Shown piece by piece: positions 54,953-63,849 of a stretch of DNA of 64,000 nucleotides; within the stretch, counting starts at the first letter, position 1; each line of letters begins with the position of its first letter. Position numbers and translations under genes: made by a program. The notes below the pieces were generated by a model, which saw only the letters and a program-made list of their open reading frames with translations, was not told the origin of the DNA and ran no database searches. Origin of the DNA: Pollutimonas sp963712655 (GTDB lineage: Bacteria; Pseudomonadota; Gammaproteobacteria; Burkholderiales; Burkholderiaceae_B); assembly GCA_963712655.1 (NCBI GenBank), contig CAVQIT010000002.1, positions 460,795-524,794 on the forward strand, given 5' to 3'.

Positions 54953-55519
54953 TCAACGGCGGCTATTGAGCCGGCTGATGCGATCCGAAGGCGTCACAAT
55001 ATCCGTTACCCGTATGCCGTACTTTTCGTCGACCACCACGACCTCGCCTTGGGCAATAAGATAGCCGTTGACGAAAATATCCATGGGTTCGCCGGCCAGC
55101 CCGTCCAGTTCGACGACAGAACCCTGGCCAAGCTGCAGAATATTCTTGATGGTAAGCCGCGTACGCCCCAATTCCACCGTCAACTGCACGGGGATGTCCA
55201 TGATCATGTCGATATCGCTATTGCCTTCGATATTGGCGTTGGTCAGGGGCTGGAATACGTGAGCGGCCGGGCTGGCGGCCGGTGCCGGGGCGGGCGCGAC
55301 GGCCGGAGCCGAGGTCTGTTCGGCCAGGGCGCTGGCCCAGTCGTCGACTTCTTGCGCAAGGCCGTCGGCCTGGGTCGTTTGACCGGCGGTATGGGCCGTC
55401 TGTTCAGACAAGGCGGCCGCCCAATCGACGTCGGAGCCTTCGGTGGACGCGGCATTGTCGGGCTTTTCACCCTCGGGCGCGGCATTGTCTTGGTCGAGAT
55501 CTTTGTTGGGATCAGTCAT
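54953..55519 (-). CDS. fliN: Flagellar motor switch protein FliN
   Basis: A 188-residue FliN. The C-terminal surface-presentation domain (DIPVQLTVELGRTRLTIKNI... VNGYLIAQGEVVVVDEKYGIRVTDI, in pieces) is conserved. The first ~100 residues are a long acidic and alanine/proline-rich leader, with two similar SDVDWAAALSEQ and VDDWASALAEQ segments. It overlaps fliM by eight bases. Confidence 0.95.
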   Translation of the reverse strand: MTDPNKDLDQDNAAPEGEKPDNAASTEGSDVDWAAALSEQTAHTAGQTTQADGLAQEVDDWASALAEQTSAPAVAPAPAPAASPAAHVFQPLTNANIEGNSDIDMIMDIPVQLTVELGRTRLTIKNILQLGQGSVVELDGLAGEPMDIFVNGYLIAQGEVVVVDEKYGIRVTDIVTPSDRISRLNSRR

Positions 55520-56522
55520 GTTTTCTTGCTTGTGTGAGTTCGGTTTCGGAATTCGCCAATATCTTGTTTACGCGCAAGGCGTATCGGCCGTTGAATGTGC
55601 CGTAGTTGCATTCCATTACGGGAACGCCGCCCACATGAGCGGTAATGGCTGGTGAAATTTCCATCGGCAGAATGTCATTGACCTGCAGCCGCATGAGCTC
55701 GGCGATATCGGTCTGGATGTGGGCAAAGTCGGCGACCAGCTCGATGTCGGCGCTGCGTACCTGGCGCGACAGTTGTTGCATCCAGCGCTGGTCTATGGTG
55801 TCGACATTGGCTTCCTGCAATGGCCGGGTCAGAAGGTCGCGCACCGGTTCGATCATGGAGTAGGGCAGGCAGATATTGAGATTGCCGCCCGTGGAGCCCA
55901 GTTCGATATTGAAGGACGACACCACCACGATTTCGTTGCCGCTGCTGATGCTGGCGAACTTGGTATGCATTTCAGAGCGTATGTATTCGAACTCGATCGG
56001 GTAGACCTGTTCCCAGGCGCTGCCGTAGCTTTCCAGCGTATGGTTGAGCAGGCGCCGGATGATGCGTTGCTCGGTGGTGGTGAAATCGCGTCCTTCCACC
56101 CGGGTGTTGTAGCGGCCATGACCGCCGAACAGGCTGTCGATGATCAGAAACACCAGGTTGGGATCGAAGGTGAAAAGGGCCGCGCCGCGCAAAGGCTTCA
56201 TGGTGACCATGTTCAGATTGCTGGGCACCGGCAGGTTGCGCTCGAATTCAGAATATTTCTGTATGCGTATGCTGCCCACGGTAATGTCGGCATTGCGGCG
56301 CATGAAGCTGAGCATTACCGAACGCAGCCGGCGGGCGAAGCGTTCGTTGATGAGCTCGAGCGTCTGCATCCGGTGGCGTACCACGCGGTCCGGCGAACTT
56401 AAGTCGTAAGGCCTTACGCCGGCCAGCTCTGGAGCTACGGGAGCTTTTTCATTGCTCTCGCCGGTTACGCCAGCCAGCAAGGCATCGACTTCGTCTTGCG
56501 AGAGTACGCTTTGATATGACAT
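55512..56522 (-). CDS. fliM: Flagellar motor switch protein FliM
   Basis: A 336-residue FliM. The N-terminal CheY-P-binding motif LSQDEVDALLAGV is at residues 7-19. The middle CheC-like domain has GGHGRYNTRVEGRDFTTTE and the C-terminal SpoA domain follows. Together with FliG and FliN it forms the C ring. The stop of fliL and the start of fliM abut. Confidence 0.96.
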   Translation of the reverse strand: MSYQSVLSQDEVDALLAGVTGESNEKAPVAPELAGVRPYDLSSPDRVVRHRMQTLELINERFARRLRSVMLSFMRRNADITVGSIRIQKYSEFERNLPVPSNLNMVTMKPLRGAALFTFDPNLVFLIIDSLFGGHGRYNTRVEGRDFTTTEQRIIRRLLNHTLESYGSAWEQVYPIEFEYIRSEMHTKFASISSGNEIVVVSSFNIELGSTGGNLNICLPYSMIEPVRDLLTRPLQEANVDTIDQRWMQQLSRQVRSADIELVADFAHIQTDIAELMRLQVNDILPMEISPAITAHVGGVPVMECNYGTFNGRYALRVNKILANSETELTQARKHD

Positions 56523-57008
56523 TTATTGAACCACGAATGCAGTAAACAACACACTGGTGATGTCGGGACCCTTGTTGTGAGGCAGATAGGGCTCTTGCAG
56601 CGAGGAGGTAAGACTTTTCACCAATGCCTGCCGGCCTTCGGGGGTTTGTACGCGGTCAGGCTGCTGCTCGGACAGCTTTTTCAGGACGCGGTCGCGCACT
56701 TCGGGCATGTATTCGGTAACCATGTGGCGCGAAGCTTCGTCGGTCATGCGCAAGGTGATGCCCACATACAGGATGCGTTGGCTTTCGTCGTTGCGCAGCG
56801 TTACCGTGAACGGTTCCAGGGCGCTAAAGATAGGGTCGGGCAGTTTTGCTTTTTTGACTTCTGGAGGATTTTCGGCGCTGTCTGCGTTGGCGGCCCCCGA
56901 TTTTTGGTAATACAGCAATGTGCCGCCTATGCTGGCGGCCACGATTACCGCAACCAAAATCATGGTTTTGAGGGTTCTAAAGAGTTTGCTGGATTCTAGT
57001 TTTGCCAT
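56523..57008 (-). CDS. fliL: Flagellar basal-body-associated protein FliL
   Basis: A 161-residue inner-membrane protein starting MAKLESSKLFRTLKTM. One transmembrane helix (ILVAVIVAASIGGTLLYY), then a periplasmic stomatin-like domain with SALEPFTVTLRNDES and VRDRVLKKLSEQQPD. A longer start at 57047 (MEISSN) is possible; neither has a clear ribosome site. Confidence 0.92.
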   Translation of the reverse strand: MAKLESSKLFRTLKTMILVAVIVAASIGGTLLYYQKSGAANADSAENPPEVKKAKLPDPIFSALEPFTVTLRNDESQRILYVGITLRMTDEASRHMVTEYMPEVRDRVLKKLSEQQPDRVQTPEGRQALVKSLTSSLQEPYLPHNKGPDITSVLFTAFVVQ

Positions 57009-57182
57009 GGCCGGTCGGCTAGTGGATCGGTTGGAGGAAATTTCCATCGCAAGGCGAATGGGCGTACTGATACATAATATGTTTCAAAGTATCTCATTGT
57101 GCCCCAGAGGGGTGCATATGATCATGTTGAATAAGGCTGTGAATACTCGTTAGCTCCGGGGTTTGGGCGGATACCGTGTTTG

Positions 57183-58628
57183 TCAGGCGAAAGTATCGAC
57201 CAGCGCGTCGGGTGCGCGGTTGCGCGCGGCCGCCCGCGAGGACGAGATATCCGCCGTGTCGCCCGCCGCATCGCCCACGGCGGCGACTGCCGGCTTGCGG
57301 CTGCCGCCGAACGATTCGCTGAAGGCCTGCTCCGATTGTCCCTGGTCGTTGACGCTGGTTTGCCCCAGCGATATGCCCGCCTGGGCCAGTAATTGCTGCA
57401 ACTGGGGCAAGGCGTTTTCCACCGTCTGGCGCACCGCGGCGTGGGCAGAGGTGAAAATGGCGTGGGCCACGTTGTCGCTGATGTTGATGGAAATGCGCAA
57501 TGGGCCGAGTTCCGGCGGATCCAGACGCAGTTCGGCTGTATGGGGCATATTATGGCCGCCCTTGGCAAGAGTTATGAATTGCCGCCCGAAGTCGGACGCC
57601 CACTGCGGATTTTGCAACGGTGTGGCGATGCCGGGCAGGGCGGGTTGCGCGGCGGTATTGATGGCGGGGCTTGTGCCGGCCGACAGGGCGGCGGCAGGCG
57701 CCGGCGCGCCGCCGGCGGCAATGGCGCTGGCCTGCGCGGTGTTCAGCTCGACATGCGCGGCCGGAGCCGACGAATTCGCCCTGCTGGCCATATCGGCCAT
57801 GACAGTCGCGAAATCGGTAACCGTGGCGGTGGCGGCTTTGCCCGGTTCGGCATCGGCAGCCCGCAATTGAGCCTGGACGGCCAATTGAGTCTGCTGCGCT
57901 CCGGTCGGGGCGCTGGCCTTGCGGGTGGTGAGCTCGGTTTGATGCGGCGCCGCCGCGACTTCCTGCACAGGAAGAAAGCCAACGGGCAACTGGATCGCCT
58001 TGCCGGTGGTAGCGGTGGCGGCAGTGGCGCTGGCGGTATCGGGTGCCGGAGGGGAGGCGCGCAACAGGGCGGGGTTCTTTTCAGCAAGCAAAGAGACGGC
58101 TTGGGCTTGCGTTGCCGCTGGCTTGGCTGCGGGGATAGTGTCGGCGAGCATGGCCGGCAGGCCGCGCGCCGGGAGGGTAGTGCTTGCTGCCGGAACCGTA
58201 GCCGGCGATCCGCGTAGCGCGGCCGGCGCAGTGCGGATCGCGGCCGGTTGCTGGGCTGCAACGGTCAATGCGGCTTCGGCGGCGATGCTCAAGGCGATTT
58301 GGGGCAGGCTCAAGCCTTGCTCGCTGGCCGATTCGGCCAGCTTTTCGTCCGCATTTTCAGCGGCTTCGGGCTTGGCGTGAACGGGATCCTGGTTGTTCTT
58401 GCCGCCCGCGGCGCTTTTCGCGGGCACGGCGGCGGCGGTGTCTTGCGCCGGCTTGGCGGCGGCAGTATCTTGTGCGGGTTTGGCGGCGGCAGCCGGAGTT
58501 TGCTGTTTTGTCAAAACCGAGGAGAAGCTGTCGTTTTCAGCGTTCGTTTCGGTATTGGCATCTGTTTGGACACGGCCGGGGCTGGCGGGCGATGCCGGCA
58601 GGGCAGCGGAAATCGTAGGTGTATTCAT
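57183..58628 (-). CDS. fliK: Flagellar hook-length control protein FliK
   Basis: A 481-residue, alanine/proline-rich secreted ruler protein. The conserved C-terminal switch domain (about residues 345-440) shows AELRLDPPELGPLRISINI and VRQTVENALPQLQQLLAQAG. A short tandem repeat KPAQDTAAA occurs twice near residues 46-64. The gap between fliK and fliL (about 170 bases) has no gene. Confidence 0.94.
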   Translation of the reverse strand: MNTPTISAALPASPASPGRVQTDANTETNAENDSFSSVLTKQQTPAAAAKPAQDTAAAKPAQDTAAAVPAKSAAGGKNNQDPVHAKPEAAENADEKLAESASEQGLSLPQIALSIAAEAALTVAAQQPAAIRTAPAALRGSPATVPAASTTLPARGLPAMLADTIPAAKPAATQAQAVSLLAEKNPALLRASPPAPDTASATAATATTGKAIQLPVGFLPVQEVAAAPHQTELTTRKASAPTGAQQTQLAVQAQLRAADAEPGKAATATVTDFATVMADMASRANSSAPAAHVELNTAQASAIAAGGAPAPAAALSAGTSPAINTAAQPALPGIATPLQNPQWASDFGRQFITLAKGGHNMPHTAELRLDPPELGPLRISINISDNVAHAIFTSAHAAVRQTVENALPQLQQLLAQAGISLGQTSVNDQGQSEQAFSESFGGSRKPAVAAVGDAAGDTADISSSRAAARNRAPDALVDTFA

Positions 58629-58640
58629 GGCTTACCCTGA

Positions 58641-59090
58641 TCAGTGTGAGTAATGTGCCCGGCGATACAGATTTGCCGAGATTTCATCGCTGGCGAGTTG
58701 TTCAGTACGGTTTTCGCGCAGAACCCGTTGGCGCGCCTGACGCGTTTGCAGAGCTTCAAACGAATTCAAGCGGCGCTTTTCGGCATACCATTGCTGACGT
58801 CCTTTTTCTATGCGGGCGTCCATCTGCGCGACAATACTATTTTGCTGTGAAATCGCCTCATCCAAAGTGGCGATAAACTGCCTAAAGTTATGGTAGTTCG
58901 ACGCCGAGAGCCCGGTCTGGGTGGCCTTTTGCAGGCGTTGCGCGTAATCCAGGCGGTAATCATGCAATGTCGAGAGCTGGGTCTCAGCTTGATGGCGCTC
59001 GGTGGTCAGCAGTTGCAGCTGTTTGCCGGCTTTGTTGGCGCCGTCTTTCGCCAGATCGATCAAGGTATTCAACGAAGATGCGTTAGCCAT
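58641..59090 (-). CDS. fliJ: Flagellar export chaperone FliJ
   Basis: A 149-residue coiled-coil protein (NTLIDLAKDGANKAGKQLQL...), with the usual FliJ length and place between fliI and fliK. It couples the ATPase to the FlhA gate. The start overlaps the fliI stop by eight bases. Confidence 0.93.
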   Translation of the reverse strand: MANASSLNTLIDLAKDGANKAGKQLQLLTTERHQAETQLSTLHDYRLDYAQRLQKATQTGLSASNYHNFRQFIATLDEAISQQNSIVAQMDARIEKGRQQWYAEKRRLNSFEALQTRQARQRVLRENRTEQLASDEISANLYRRAHYSH

Positions 59091-60555
59091 GGTTCATTCC
59101 TTGCATCAGGGTTTCCTGGGTTTGTCCAAGCAGTGTTTGCAATTCATCGGTCGCCGATGCGAAATCGACGCGCATTTCAATGCCTTGCTGAAGATACGCT
59201 TCCAGCCAAGGGTATTTCTCGATGGCTTCATCGATTTGCGGATCGTTGCCGGGCGCATAGGCGCCCACCGCGATCAGATCGTGGTTGCGCTGGTAGCGCG
59301 ACAGCATTTTCTTGAATTTGTGCACCAGCACGAATTGCTCTTTGGGCACAATGGCCGTCATTACCCGTGAAATCGATGCCTCGACGTCGATGGCCGGATA
59401 GTGGCCCGATTCGGCCAGGCTGCGCGACAGCACAATGTGGCCGTCCAGAATGGCGCGCGCCGCATCGGCAATAGGATCTTGCTGGTCGTCGCCTTCTGTC
59501 AGCACGGTATAAAACGCGGTGATCGATCCGGCTGGCTGGTCGCCCACCGGGGCGCCGTTGCCGGCGCGCTCGACCAGCGTGGGCAGCTTGGCGAACACCG
59601 AAGGGGGGTAGCCTTTGGTGGCGGGGGGCTCGCCTATCGCCAACGCGATTTCCCGTTGCGCCATCGCGTAGCGGGTCAGTGAATCCATGATCAGCAATAC
59701 ATGCTTGCCCTGGTCGCGGAAGTATTCGGCCAGCCGCGTCGCGTATACCGCGCCCTGCAATCGCAGCAGCGGCGAGACATCGGCCGGAGCGGCGACAACC
59801 ACCGAGCGCTTGAGGCCTTCGGCCCCCAGGTTGTGTTCGATGAACTCTTTGACCTCGCGGCCCCGTTCGCCGATCAAGCCTACGACAATGACATCGGCCT
59901 TGGTGTAGCGCGCCATCATGCCCAGCAATACGCTTTTGCCGACGCCCGAGCCGGCGAACAAACCCATGCGCTGGCCGCGTCCCACGGTGAGCAGGCCATT
60001 GATGGCGCGCACACCCACGTCCAGGACAGTGTCGACGGGTGCGCGCGAAAGCGGATTGATAAGCTGCGCGCCCAACGGCGCGGAATGCATGTGGTTCAGC
60101 GGACCCAGGCCGTCCAGCGGTTGTCCCGCGCCATCCAGCACGCGGCCCAGCAGCGCCTCGCCGACCGGCAGATGGCGCGACAGTATGGGCGGGGGGCCGC
60201 AGTCGCTGAGTATCTGCAAGGGAAGCGGAACGCGGTTGCGGACGCCGGGTTCGATGGGGACTACCTTGGCGCCGGGCGGCAGGCCGGAGATATCGCCTTG
60301 CGGCATCAGGTAAAGCATGTCGCCGTGGAATCCGACGACTTCGGCATCGGCCCAGTAGTCCTGGCCGGGCGAGATTTCTATTTTGCAGGCGGCGCCTACG
60401 GCCAACCGCAAGCCAGTGGCTTCGAGAACCAGGCCGGTGGCCCGCGTGACGCGGCCGGTAACGTGCCAGGATTCGGTGGCGGCCACTCGTCTTGTGCCCG
60501 CCTCAAGCTGGGCCTGCCAGCGAGCGGTGGGAGAGGGCAGAAGATCGGTCGCCAT
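59083..60555 (-). CDS. fliI: Flagellum-specific ATPase FliI
   Basis: A 490-residue F1-type ATPase. LGRVLDGAGQPLDG precedes Walker A AGSGVGKS (201-208), then VGLIGERGREVKEF and Walker B VLLIMDSLTRYAMAQREIAL. The C-terminal substrate-recognition part is complete. It hydrolyses ATP to support export, with FliH as regulator. Intact. Confidence 0.96.
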   Translation of the reverse strand: MATDLLPSPTARWQAQLEAGTRRVAATESWHVTGRVTRATGLVLEATGLRLAVGAACKIEISPGQDYWADAEVVGFHGDMLYLMPQGDISGLPPGAKVVPIEPGVRNRVPLPLQILSDCGPPPILSRHLPVGEALLGRVLDGAGQPLDGLGPLNHMHSAPLGAQLINPLSRAPVDTVLDVGVRAINGLLTVGRGQRMGLFAGSGVGKSVLLGMMARYTKADVIVVGLIGERGREVKEFIEHNLGAEGLKRSVVVAAPADVSPLLRLQGAVYATRLAEYFRDQGKHVLLIMDSLTRYAMAQREIALAIGEPPATKGYPPSVFAKLPTLVERAGNGAPVGDQPAGSITAFYTVLTEGDDQQDPIADAARAILDGHIVLSRSLAESGHYPAIDVEASISRVMTAIVPKEQFVLVHKFKKMLSRYQRNHDLIAVGAYAPGNDPQIDEAIEKYPWLEAYLQQGIEMRVDFASATDELQTLLGQTQETLMQGMNHG

Positions 60556-60559
60556 GGGC

Positions 60560-61318
60560 TCAGGTTTTCCTGGGGCCAGGGGCGCTATGCCCTAGCGTGG
60601 CGGTGACGCGCTGCCAGCGCGTTTGCAGCGTGGCATCGATGTCGCCCATGATGGTTTCGGCGATACATCCGCCGCGTTCGATGGATTCGTCAGCCAGCAG
60701 GCGCCAGTTGCTGGCATTGCTGTCATGGCGCATGTAATGATTGACCAGGTCCTGATCGGCGGGATTGACGCGCAATTTCAGGACGGATTCCTTGCCTGTA
60801 TCCAGGTGGGTGATATCGCGCACCAGATCGAGTATCTTTTCGGGATGGGCATCGACGGTGCTGCGCAGCACCTGTTCGGCGATCCGGATGGCAAGCGAAA
60901 TCATGGCCTGGCCCATTTCCGTTTCTATCGACATGATGCCGGCGGCGCAGGCCTGGGCCAGGGATTGCAGTTGCGCGGCTTCTTGCGCGGCGCGTTCGCG
61001 GCCCTCGGCATGGCCGGCTTCAAGTCCTGCCGCGTGGCCTGCCTGATACCCTTGTTCGTGGCCGGCCTTGCGGCCTTCTTCGGTTCCCGCCTGCAGGCCT
61101 TGCGTGTGGCCGGAGGCATAGCCCTCGGCGTGTCCGCGCAATTGGGCGGTATCGCGCAGCCGCTTGATTTCGGCATGCAAATCGGCAAGTCTGGGGGCGG
61201 GCTTTTTTGCCGCCGCCGCCGGGGCGGGAGGAGGGGGGGCATCGAACGATGCCATTTCCCAGCGCTCCCACATCTCGGCGTCCAGATAGCTGCCTATCTG
61301 CTTGCTAGAGTTAGACAT
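60560..61318 (-). CDS. fliH: Flagellar assembly protein FliH
   Basis: A 252-residue regulator of FliI. N-terminal SYLDAEMWERWEM, then a proline linker and about residues 75-125 with repeated GxxxG/AxxxG units (GHTQGLQAGTEEGRKAGHEQ), the FliH glycine zipper. The C-terminal V-ATPase E-like domain follows. ATG 61318 overlaps the fliG stop by eight bases; a start at 61333 is also possible. Confidence 0.94.
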   Translation of the reverse strand: MSNSSKQIGSYLDAEMWERWEMASFDAPPPPAPAAAAKKPAPRLADLHAEIKRLRDTAQLRGHAEGYASGHTQGLQAGTEEGRKAGHEQGYQAGHAAGLEAGHAEGRERAAQEAAQLQSLAQACAAGIMSIETEMGQAMISLAIRIAEQVLRSTVDAHPEKILDLVRDITHLDTGKESVLKLRVNPADQDLVNHYMRHDSNASNWRLLADESIERGGCIAETIMGDIDATLQTRWQRVTATLGHSAPGPRKT

Positions 61319-62313
61319 ACTCGTCGTTTCCAAGGCTGCCTAATGTAAATTGACCCGCCTCGGCCAGCTTGCGGGCGACCTGCACAATGCTTTTCTGTTC
61401 TTCTTCGACCTTGGACATGCGTACCGGTCCTTGCGCATCCAGGTCGTCGCGCAGCATTTCGGCGGCACGGTTCGACATGTTCTTGAAGAATTTTTCGCGC
61501 AGTTCCTCGGGCGCTCCTTTCAGGGCGATAGTCAGCGAACCGGTATCGATTTCTTTCAGGATCAACTGGATGGCCGTGTCTTCGATATCGGCCAGATTCT
61601 CGAAGACGAACATTTCGTCGACGATGCGCTGCGCCAGATCGGCGTCGCAGCTCCCGCAGGCTGGCCACGACGGCGTCTTCTTCCGCCGAGTTCATGAAGT
61701 TCAGGATTTCGGCGGCTGTGCGGACTCCGCCCATTTTGCTGCGCTTGGCGCCCTGGCCGGACAACATATTGTTCAGCACATCGGTAAGTTCATGCAGGGC
61801 GGCCGGCTGCACGCCGCCGAAGGTGGCGATACGCAGCATGACGTCATTGCGCAGGCGTTCGTTGAGCAATGCCAGGACGCCCGAGGCGCGGTCGCGTTCC
61901 AGGTGCACCAGTATCGTGGCGATGATTTGCGGATGCTCGTCGGCGATGAGCTCGGCCACGCTGGCCGCTTCCAGCCAATTGAGCGCATCGATGCCGTTGG
62001 AGTTGTCGGAGGCATCCAGTATGTCTTCGATCAGGCCGGCGGCGCGGTCGGTGCCCAGGGCCTTGTTGAGCACGGAACGTATGTAGTCGTCCGAACCCAG
62101 CGTAACGGCCATGAACTGGTCGGCTTCCTGGCGAAATTCTTCCAGCACGGCATCCACGTCGGCCCGGGTGACTTGCTTCAGGTTGGCCATGGCCGAACCC
62201 ACCATCTGCACTTCCCGCGCGCTCAGGTATTTGAAAACTTCAGCCGCGGCGTCCTCGCCCAGGGACATCATGAGAATCGCGCAGCGGTCCAGGTTGGGAT
62301 CAACGGTTGCCAT
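61311..62313 (-). CDS. fliG: Flagellar motor switch protein FliG (one frameshift near 61650)
   Basis: About 333 residues when restored. The N-terminal domain (MATVDPNLDRCAILMMSLGE) and the middle EHPQIIATILVHL motif are in one frame. After SLRE one extra base shifts to the frame carrying DEMFVFENLADIEDTAIQLI and the charged torque helix region up to NDEYV. It links the rotor MS ring (FliF) to the stator. The frame is otherwise undamaged. Confidence 0.92.
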
Positions 62314-62551
62314 TTTTTTCCATCCATGAACGCAACACCATAGCGACGGCGCGCGGATCTTTTTCGGCCATCATGCGGGCGGTATTCATATTGTCTTCGT
62401 AGCGGCTGATATCCGCGGCGCGCCGTTCCGCCGCCGCCGCCTGTTCGAGATTGCTGGCGATTTCGGCAGCCTCGGCATCGGTTTGCTCTTTGGCCACAGC
62501 GGCTGTCTTCATCATGGCCAGGAACGGTTGAGGCTTAGACGTGGAGGGCTG
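62300..62551 (-). pseudogene. fliF: FliF C-terminal remnant (MS-ring protein cut by an integrative element)
   Basis: Only the last ~83 codons remain: the frame opens after a TAG at 62552-62554 and runs KPQPFLAMMKTAAVAKEQ... to YEDNMNTARMMAEKDPRAVAMVLRSW and WMEKNGNR. That end is the FliG-binding tail of FliF, and it overlaps the fliG start as usual. The ~500 upstream residues are missing and are replaced by unrelated sequence with a recombinase gene. Any protein from the internal ATG at 62515 would lack the membrane helices and ring domains. Confidence 0.88.
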
Positions 62552-62634
62552 CTAGGACAGCATGCGGAGCACGGCCGCTGCGGCAAACGGCTTGAGTGTG
62601 GACAGGCCAGCGGCTCTCAGGCGAGCGCATGCCG

Positions 62635-63396
62635 TCATTCGCGCCAGAAGTCGCGAAAGCGATCCGGGCTCAATTCAGTATAGCGAACGGTGTGCTGGAT
62701 ATTGCGGTGGCCGAGGTAAGCCTGCAGCGATCGTGTATCGTGACCCTTGTTGGCCAGCGCGAAGCCGCAGGCGTGGCGCAGCATGTGGGGGTGAGCCTGA
62801 AAGCCGAACTTGGCCGCCACACCAGCGCGCTCCACGAGCCGCGCAAAGCCTGCCGTCGTGAACGGCGACCCCCGCTCGCTGGTGAACACGAACGGCGACT
62901 TGGGATCCTGCTCCCGCTGCAGCTTGCGCAGGGCCCGCAATTCATCGCCGACAACCGGATGGGTGGCAGGCGTGCCCTTCTTAGCCCTGCGTACGTGCAG
63001 GACGGCGTGGGTAAAATCGATCTGATCCCAACGCAGGTCAACAAGCTCGGATGACCGCAGCCCGTGGCGGAAGGCGACAAGGATCATGGTGGCATCCCGA
63101 TGACCCCAGCGATTGGCCTTGGCGGCACCGATCAGCCGATCGACCTCGGCGCCGGTCAGGTGCTCCCTAGTCCGATAAACCGAGTTCGGTTTTCGCCTCG
63201 GCATAGAGACTGTTCGATTTACAGTGGCTGGTGCCACCCGTTTCAGAGGTGATTTTGTCATGGTTTCCAGTGCCCCGGCGATGCTGACTGTCCATATATC
63301 AGGCGTTTTACGAACAGTCCAAGCCTGGACGATCAGCCCGATCCGGTCATCTTTCTGAAATTCGGCCGGGTCGGCAATCAGTCCGTGACGGGTCAC
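62635..63396 (-). CDS. Tyrosine recombinase/integrase
   Basis: A 253-residue frame with a complete tyrosine-recombinase catalytic domain: R114 (HGLRSSELVDLRW), a Lys near 139, HxxR H204/R207 (HPHMLRHACG), H230 (YLGHRNIQHT) and nucleophile Y239 (TVRYTELSP). The GTG start overlaps the stop of the next upstream gene (GTGA); shorter ATG starts at 63261 or 63204 are equally plausible, since the family is often about 200 residues. It sits ~80 bases from the fliF break, so it probably made the insertion. Confidence 0.9.
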   Translation of the reverse strand: MTRHGLIADPAEFQKDDRIGLIVQAWTVRKTPDIWTVSIAGALETMTKSPLKRVAPATVNRTVSMPRRKPNSVYRTREHLTGAEVDRLIGAAKANRWGHRDATMILVAFRHGLRSSELVDLRWDQIDFTHAVLHVRRAKKGTPATHPVVGDELRALRKLQREQDPKSPFVFTSERGSPFTTAGFARLVERAGVAAKFGFQAHPHMLRHACGFALANKGHDTRSLQAYLGHRNIQHTVRYTELSPDRFRDFWRE

Positions 63397-63599
63397 CCCC
63401 CACCGAAAAAATTATAGATCACGACGTTCGCGTCCTGATCCTCGGGATGGGCCGCGAAGTGGCGATCGCACGCCGCATTCCCGTCCTCGTGAAGGCCACG
63501 ACGAACTGTCACGACCTTCCACGGACGGTTCAGTTTTCGCCGCTCTTCAATTTGATCAACTGCGTGTGAAAGTCGGCTGATGAAGGACGCGTTGACCAT
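63393..63599 (-). CDS. Small hypothetical protein of the integrative element
   Basis: A 68-residue protein (MVNASFISRLSHAVDQIEER...) with an N-terminal helical part and HFAAHPEDQDANVVIYNFFGGG at the end. No family recognised. Its stop overlaps the recombinase GTG and its start overlaps the gene upstream, so the three look co-translated. Confidence 0.5.
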   Translation of the reverse strand: MVNASFISRLSHAVDQIEERRKLNRPWKVVTVRRGLHEDGNAACDRHFAAHPEDQDANVVIYNFFGGG

Positions 63600-63849
63600 T
63601 GTGATTGTCCATGTCTCGCGACAGCAAGGCCAGTCGCTGTTGCACGTCGGTCAGCAGCTCCGCCTCGAGGCAGGCGCGGATTTCCTTCAGCGCATAGATG
63701 AACCGGGTCATTTCGTCCGACCGGATCCTACCGTTCAACGCAAGCCGATAGAGCCGGGCCATCTCCCCCCGCACCCCGGCAAGCGTGTCCAGCGCCATCG
63801 CATTACGAGGGGGTAGCACCTCGGCTTTTGGTTTCTGGGTCAATGACAT
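63556..63849 (-). CDS. Small helical hypothetical protein of the integrative element
   Basis: A 97-residue protein. The central region LAGVRGEMARLYRLALNGRI and SDEMTRFIYALKEIRACLEA resembles small helical proteins found near phage-type packaging genes, but I cannot assign a function. It overlaps both neighbours, consistent with a compact mobile-element operon. Confidence 0.5.
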   Translation of the reverse strand: MSLTQKPKAEVLPPRNAMALDTLAGVRGEMARLYRLALNGRIRSDEMTRFIYALKEIRACLEAELLTDVQQRLALLSRDMDNHNGQRVLHQPTFTRS

